Shown one piece after another: positions 58,764-64,000 of a stretch of DNA of 64,000 bases. Where the stretch lies: contig JACVTC010000045.1 of assembly GCA_016946835.1 (NCBI GenBank), positions 342,501-406,500 on the forward strand. Direction: 5' to 3'. The DNA comes from Neocallimastix lanati (nom. inval.). Taxonomy: Eukaryota; Neocallimastigomycota; Neocallimastigomycetes; Neocallimastigales; Neocallimastigaceae. Position numbers and translations under genes: made by a program. Under the pieces are notes generated by a model that did not search any database, was not told where the DNA came from, and saw nothing but the letters and a program-made list of their open reading frames with translations. Positions within the stretch are counted from its first letter, which is position 1, and each line of letters starts with the position of its first letter.

Positions 58764-60871
58764 CGTGATACAACCCACAGTAGAAATATGTATTATTATA
58801 CTATGATATAACAATAATAATTATTTACTATAAATATCTAAATATATTTTATATAATTTAATACCACTTGATTGGAAATAATTACTTATAAAAATATAAT
58901 ATGTATCATACCTAATTAGGAATTATCTCTGATTGGATAATAAAATAGGATTTGAATAAAAACAATTAGAAATAAAAAGAGAGAAATAAGAATGATGAAT
59001 GAGAAAGAATTAATTAAAATAAGGAATTTTATTTAGTTTAGTTAATAAAAGAATATTAATCGTGTTGTAGGAACTAATTATAAACAATAGAGAGAGATTA
59101 TTTATAATAGGGTTATAAATACATGTAATTAATAATTGTAATAAAATAAATTAAATAAAATTAATAAAGACAAAATAAAATAAATTAAATAAAATTAATA
59201 AAGACAAAATAAAATAAATTTACTTTAAAGAAATAAATAATTTATTTATCTAAAATATTATTTAGTATAAAATTCCCTATCTTCAAAGCCCTTAACTAGT
59301 ACAATTAACATCGACCGTACCATTCGTGATAAAGAATGAAATAATAAATTGATTCTTATTAAAAACCTCTTAATGTAGTCAATGTGAATTTTAAAATATT
59401 AATAAATTTATGTATTCTTTACATTAATAATTCTACTATATTATTTGATCTAAAAATTTAAGTTTATACATAAAATTTAATTTAAATTTATGTTCATTCC
59501 TTTTAAAGGTAAATTAAATTTATGAGAGTCTATCAACAACATAGTACTAATTACTTTTAGTATTATTCTTCTAAATAAGGAATAATTGCTGTATATAAAC
59601 AATTTAAATAACTTTATCAATATTTCTGTCTTTCGAATTAAGAAATAATTGAAATGAAAGAAACAAATAAAATAAAATTTTCTGTATTTAAAATTGTAAA
59701 AGATTTTTCATATATTAATAAATGTATTTTATTTTCTATTATGTCATTCAAATTAATATATAAAATTACACATTATATTAGTATCAAAATTAAGTTAAAG
59801 TATTCAATTTTATTGTAATGCTGCGTCTTTTTTTTTGTTTAATTTTTATCTATAATGCATCATTTATATTATAGATATATTTTAGTTAATTTGAATATTA
59901 GGAAATAATAAAATTTTTATTTATTACAATAAGGAAATAATCAATGAGATTTAAAAATCTATTGTTTTTCCATCTTTTCAACTACTTCTGAAGGCTTTGC
60001 TACTTTTATATCTTCAAAAAGATATAAATTTACTACCTTGGAATCCCTTTCTAGGGGGGAGATAAAAATAAATAGAAATAAATAAATAAGAATTAAAAAT
60101 AAAATTAAAATAAAAAAATAAAATAAAAATAAAAATAAAATAAATAAATAAAATAAAACTAAAAATAACATAAATAAATAAAATAAAAGTAAAAATAAAA
60201 TAAATAAATAAAAATAAGATAAAGTGAAATAAAGATTAAAATATTAAAAAAATAAAACAAAATACAATAAAATAAAAGAAATGAAATAAAAATTTTTGTG
60301 AGCAATAAATTTTCTTTTTATTTAATGTTTTAATATTAAATAATTTTTATTTTTTGAATTCCTCAAGCCATAGCATTCGTGGTAAAGAACGAATATATAA
60401 TGGATTATTAATTAGAATTTCAACTTACTTGTTAAGATTTTGATATATTTTATGTTTTAAATTTAAATAAAATAATATGTTTTATTAAAATTTTACTAAG
60501 TCAATATGTCTATATAGTAATATGCTATATAGATATATAATAATAATAATAAATATTTAAATGGTTTAGTTTAATAAATATTTATTTATAATAAACTTTG
60601 ATAATTAGAATTATTAAATTAATTTGATTTTAAATTTATTTATTTTATCTAATAATAAAATATCTATAATATATTACTATTAAGGTAATTTTACAATAAC
60701 CTTACAAAGAACATAAAATAGAGATTTTTATATCCTTTTATACTTTGTAATTTACATAATAATAATATTTAATTATAAGATATTAATAATATAGTAATAT
60801 AAATATTAATAAAATATAAGGATAAATTTAATTATATAATTAATTTGAATAATTGAAATTAATATAGATAT
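58764..60871. other. Intergenic; possible LTR-like traces and a repeated motif
   Basis: A CCAAT-like box in reverse (GATTGG near 58933), TATAAATA near 59114 and two copies of a 34-bp unit (about 59160-59222, TAAATAAAATTAATAAAGAC) resemble a copia LTR promoter but no ends were found. CATTCGTG-TAAAGAA-GAA occurs at about 59321 and 60378 with similar surroundings. Low-complexity (AAATA)n lies at 60060-60290. Confidence 0.35.
59959..60055 (-). other. Short possible coding fragment or terminal exon, unidentified
   Basis: On the minus strand, after a CCCCCCTAG that resembles a 3' splice site, about 31 codons of normal composition (DSKVVNLYLFEDIKVAKP, then SEVVEKMEKQ) end in a stop at 59959. The sequence before it is low-complexity. 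It could be a last exon, a gag remnant or chance. Confidence 0.2.
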
Positions 60872-61143
60872 GTTGTAAACATATATAAAACATAATATAA
60901 ATAAAATACACGAGACGTCAAATGTATCATTGAAATTAATTATTAATATAAACCTTGTTTATTAATATTCTCAGAATTATTAGATTATTAGGCCTAAGAC
61001 CACCCATTAAATATAAAACAAAAATTTATATTAATTATTAATTATTTAAATATTTATATTATTTATAATTAAATAAATAATATTTTTAATTATTGAAATG
61101 TAAATAACTGAAATTGAGATTTCAATTCAGTTATAATTTCAAC
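60872..61143 (+). repeat. Left arm of a small inverted repeat around tRNA-Ser copy 3
   Basis: Reverse complement of 61787-62051 with a few indels; starts GTTGTAAAC and ends TTTCAAC. Includes a GACGTC palindrome and a TTAGGCCTAA block in both arms. Confidence 0.9.
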
Positions 61144-61159
61144 TAAAAAAATGATAATC

Positions 61160-61241
61160 CGTCACCTGCAGGACTCGAACCTGAGCTCCCAAAGGGAAAT
61201 GGCTTAGCAGGCCACCGCGTTAACCACTCCGCCAAAGTGAC
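61160..61241 (-). tRNA. tRNA-Ser(GCT), copy 3, with a T-stem mismatch
   Basis: 82 nt, anticodon GCT, normal acceptor stem and T loop TTCGAGT. Position 49 is T instead of G, so the first T-stem pair is T-C. T7 terminator at 61151-61145. The most intact of the three copies. No LTR is found 17 nt upstream. Confidence 0.94.
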
Positions 61242-61786
61242 TACTTTGCTTTTTCTTGATACGGGATGAATAAATAAATATAAAAATTAATAAATTTAGA
61301 AAAATAATAAAATAAAATTTAATTAAGGTTAAAATAAAAATTATATAGTTTAAAATAATAATAAACAATAAAAAAAAAATTAAAAATAAATAAATTAAAA
61401 TAAGAATTATTAAAAAAAATGATAATAATAGTTTAGAGATAGAGAAAATAAATATAATTAAAAGGTCTTAGAGAGAGGGGTTAATTGAGATTTTTAGTTA
61501 GTAATAATTAGTAAAATAAAATAATAAAAGTAATGTTAAAAATGTAATTAATGTAAAATTTAAATAATTATAAATAAAGTATTAAATATATAATAATAAA
61601 ATATTTAAGTTTTATTTAATATAATTATTGTGTTAAAATTATTAATTGTTTTATTAGAATATATTAATTTTCCTCAAATAAAATATTGCAAGTCCCATAA
61701 AAGTATACGATTATAAAAATATCGTATCATTTCTGTTACGATACAAATAATAAATAAAAAATAAATATAAAAATTAAATAAACTAT
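61242..61786. other. Rest of the spacer in the small inverted repeat
   Basis: AT-rich, with GGTCTTAGAGAGAGGGG near 61464 and TACGATTATAAAAATATCGTA (imperfect palindrome) near 61704-61725. No gene is seen. Confidence 0.4.
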
Positions 61787-62051
61787 GTTGAAATTATAAC
61801 TGAATTGAAATCTCAATTTCAGTTATTTACATTTCAATAATTAAAAATATTATTTATTTAATTATAAATAATATATATATTTAAATAATTAATAATTAAT
61901 ATAAATTCTTGTTTAATATTTAAAGGGTTATCTTAGGCCTAATAATTCTGAGAATATTAATAAATAAGGTTTATATTAATAATTAATTTCAATGATACAT
62001 TTGACGTCACGTGTATTTTATTTATATTATGTTTTTATATATGTTTACAAC
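61787..62051 (-). repeat. Right arm of the small inverted repeat
   Basis: Mirror of 60872-61143; pairing stops at C62051, where a GC-rich sequence begins. Confidence 0.9.
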
Positions 62052-62063
62052 GGGGGTGGTGCG

Positions 62064-62119
62064 TTTCGGAATGTGGCTTTAAATATTTTTACATAAATTT
62101 TCATTTCGGAATGTGGCTT
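62064..62119 (+). promoter_or_regulatory. Two identical 16-bp GC-richer motifs, 40 bp apart
   Basis: TTTCGGAATGTGGCTT occurs at 62064-62079 and 62104-62119, just after CGGGGGTGGTGCG (62051-62063). They stand out sharply in AT-rich DNA. They contain CATTCC on the other strand, the core bound by TEA/ATTS factors in other fungi; a regulatory role is inference and no gene is seen directly downstream. Confidence 0.45.
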
Positions 62120-62574
62120 ATATTATTTTTTTTATAAATTTTTATTTATGAATATAATATTTAAATATTAAAATAAAATGGCACATATAATTTCTTTGAA
62201 AAAATAATTATTAAAAATATTTAAAATGTGATATATTTCAAAAAAAATAATGATTTACATTCGCCATATTCTGAAAATTTTTATTTATTTATTAATTTAT
62301 TCATTTAATTATTTAATAATAATATTTAATAATATTTCTTTTTATACTATTTTCTAATTATAAAGTTTGTTTATTATATGGAAATATAATAATTTACATT
62401 AATTTAAAATACTGTAAAAATTATAATAAAATTCATGTTAATATATATGAATATGCTATATCATTTATTTATTATATAATTTATTTGTTGCTAAATTCAG
62501 TTTTTATATTAATTTCATATCAATATCTTATTTATTTTATTTTATCATATTATATATTATTATTTCACTGCATA
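62120..62574. other. Intergenic, no gene recognised
   Basis: AT-rich with no coding signal. Confidence 0.4.
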
Positions 62575-63830
62575 TTTATTTTATTTTATTTTATTTTATT
62601 TTATTTCGATTGATACTTGCAATTTATTATAATTCACATATTTATTTTATTTTATTAGTACTTGTATTTTTATTATAATTCAAATATTTATTTTGTTTTA
62701 TTTTATTTTATTTTTATTAATACTTGTATTTTTATTATAATTCAAATAATTTTTTTATTTTATTTTATTTTATTTTATTTTATATTATTTTATTTTATTT
62801 TATTTTATTTTATTTTATTTTATTTTATTTTATTTTATTTTTATTAATACTTTATTCCTTTATATTACTTCACTATTTATTTTATTTTATTTCTTTTATT
62901 TTATTTTATTTTATTTTATTTTTATTAATACTTTATTCTTTAATATTACTTCACTATTTATTTTATTTTATTTTTATTAATACTTTATTCTTTAATATTA
63001 CTTCACTATTTATTTTATTTTATTTCTTTTATTTTATTTTATTTTATTTTATTTTATTTTATTTTATTTATTTTATTTTATTTTATTTTATTTTATTTTA
63101 TTTTATTTTATTTTATTTTATTTTATTTTATTTTATTTTATTTTATTTTATTTTATTTTATTTTATTTTATTTTATTTTATTTTATTTTATTTTATTTTA
63201 TTTTATTTTATTTTATTTTATTTTATTTTATTTTATTTTATTTTATTTTATTTTATTTTATTTTATTTTATTTTATTTTATTCAATCTGTACTTCATATT
63301 TATATTTCAATATTTATTCATTTTATTTTATTGTATTTTATTTTATTTTATTTTATTTTATTTTATTTTATTTTATTTTATTTTATTCAATCTGTACTTC
63401 ATATTTATATTTCAACTATTTATTTTATTTTATTCATTCTGTATTTCATATTTATATTTCAACTATTTATTTTATTTTATTCAATCTGTACTTTATATTT
63501 ATATTTCAACTATTAATTTTATTTTATTCATCCTGTACTTTATATTTATATTTCAACTATTTATTTTATTTCATTCAATCTGTACTTCATATTTTTATTT
63601 CAACTATTTATTTTATTTTATTTTATTCATTCTGTACTTCATATTTATATTTCAACTATTTATTTTATTTTATTCAATCTGTACTTCATATTTATATTTC
63701 AACTATTTATTTTATTTTATTCATCCTGTACTTTATATTTATATTTCAACTATTTATTTTATTTTATTCAATCTGTACTTTATATTTATATTTATATTTC
63801 AACTATTTATTTTATTTTATTTTATTTTAT
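62575..63830. repeat. (ATTTT)n arrays and derived repeats
   Basis: Pentanucleotide arrays, longest and purest at about 63030-63280 (with one 4-bp slip), and three copies of a block with ATTAATACTTTATTCTTTAATATTACTTCAC-like content at 62840-63010. Long frames here code only for Phe/Ile/Leu/Tyr repeats and are not genes. Confidence 0.93.
63280..63815. repeat. About 47-bp minisatellite, about 10 units
   Basis: Units contain TTCAATCTGTACTTCATATT, then ATATTTCAACT and TTTATTTTATTTTA. The CTGTA marker recurs near 63288, 63391, 63438, 63486, 63531, 63580, 63632, 63679, 63727 and 63772. A related TTCAATCTGTAC block lies in the palindrome arms near 27480. Confidence 0.88.
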
Positions 63831-64000
63831 ATACTTATACTTCTATATTATTACATTCTATATTTTTTTCATTTTATTTTTAAATATTCTTTTTAAAATT
63901 CTTATTTCCTTTTTAATATTTTTTTATCTAATATTTTAAATAAATTTTATATAATACGAAAATCTTTTTTACTCAGGAGCATTATATTTAACTTGATAAG

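Noticed and set aside
59314-60390. Two CATTCGTG-TAAAGAA motifs as tRNA or snRNA remnants
   Set aside because: No cloverleaf, A box or B box could be fitted; left as an unexplained repeat.
62724-63896. 390-codon open frame
   Set aside because: It is a translation of (ATTTT)n arrays into Phe/Ile/Leu/Tyr repeats; no gene.

Overview
This window looks like a piece of a very AT-rich eukaryotic (most likely fungal) chromosome. It holds LTR retrotransposons, their relics and tRNA genes; I found no ordinary host protein-coding gene. The >80% A+T look, long poly(A)/poly(T) runs, (ATTTT)n arrays, an asparagine-rich linker inside a copia polyprotein, and Tf1-like Ty3/gypsy elements would fit an anaerobic gut fungus (Neocallimastigomycota). 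That assignment is inference from composition and element types, not from a marker gene.

Layout. 1-6339: a Ty1/copia element with one intact 1555-codon gag-pol; its 5' LTR is cut by the window edge. 6747-12601: a Ty3/gypsy element with one intact 1354-codon gag-pol, 835/831-bp LTRs and an apparent self-priming signal. 12609-18741 (minus strand): a second Ty3-type element with 1111-bp LTRs, carrying only gag, protease and a broken RNase H tail, joined by what looks like a textbook -1 frameshift signal. Both Ty3-type elements sit directly upstream of a tRNA-Ser(GCT) gene (18756-18837).

18751-50693: a giant inverted repeat with arms of about 14.8 kb around a 2.36-kb spacer. Each arm carries one tRNA-Ser, two tRNA-Met(CAT) on a tandemly duplicated segment, a Ty3 gag-protease relic, several copia relics, simple-sequence arrays and a perfect 30-bp hairpin. 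In the stretches I compared, the inner part of the arms (roughly 24.5-33.5 kb and its mirror) is almost identical, while the outer part has scattered differences and differently expanded satellites. The right junction lies inside a copia relic that runs on from the spacer, which suggests the right arm is the original and the left arm the copy.

50706-58763: a graveyard of solo LTRs with clear ends and, in three cases, perfect target-site duplications (5 bp for the TGTAA families, 4 bp for the TGATAA family). Four Ty3-type LTR families share an interleaved pair of inverted repeats upstream of the TATA box, able to form an H-type pseudoknot, and a hairpin just after it; both keep pairing although their sequences differ. 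60872-62051: a smaller inverted repeat (about 270-bp arms) around a third tRNA-Ser. 62575-63830: (ATTTT)n and a roughly 47-bp minisatellite.

The tRNA genes appear to act as landing pads: in two cases the Ty3-type LTR end lies exactly 17 nt upstream of the mature tRNA-Ser 5' end. All protein calls come from motifs read by eye; no database search was run.
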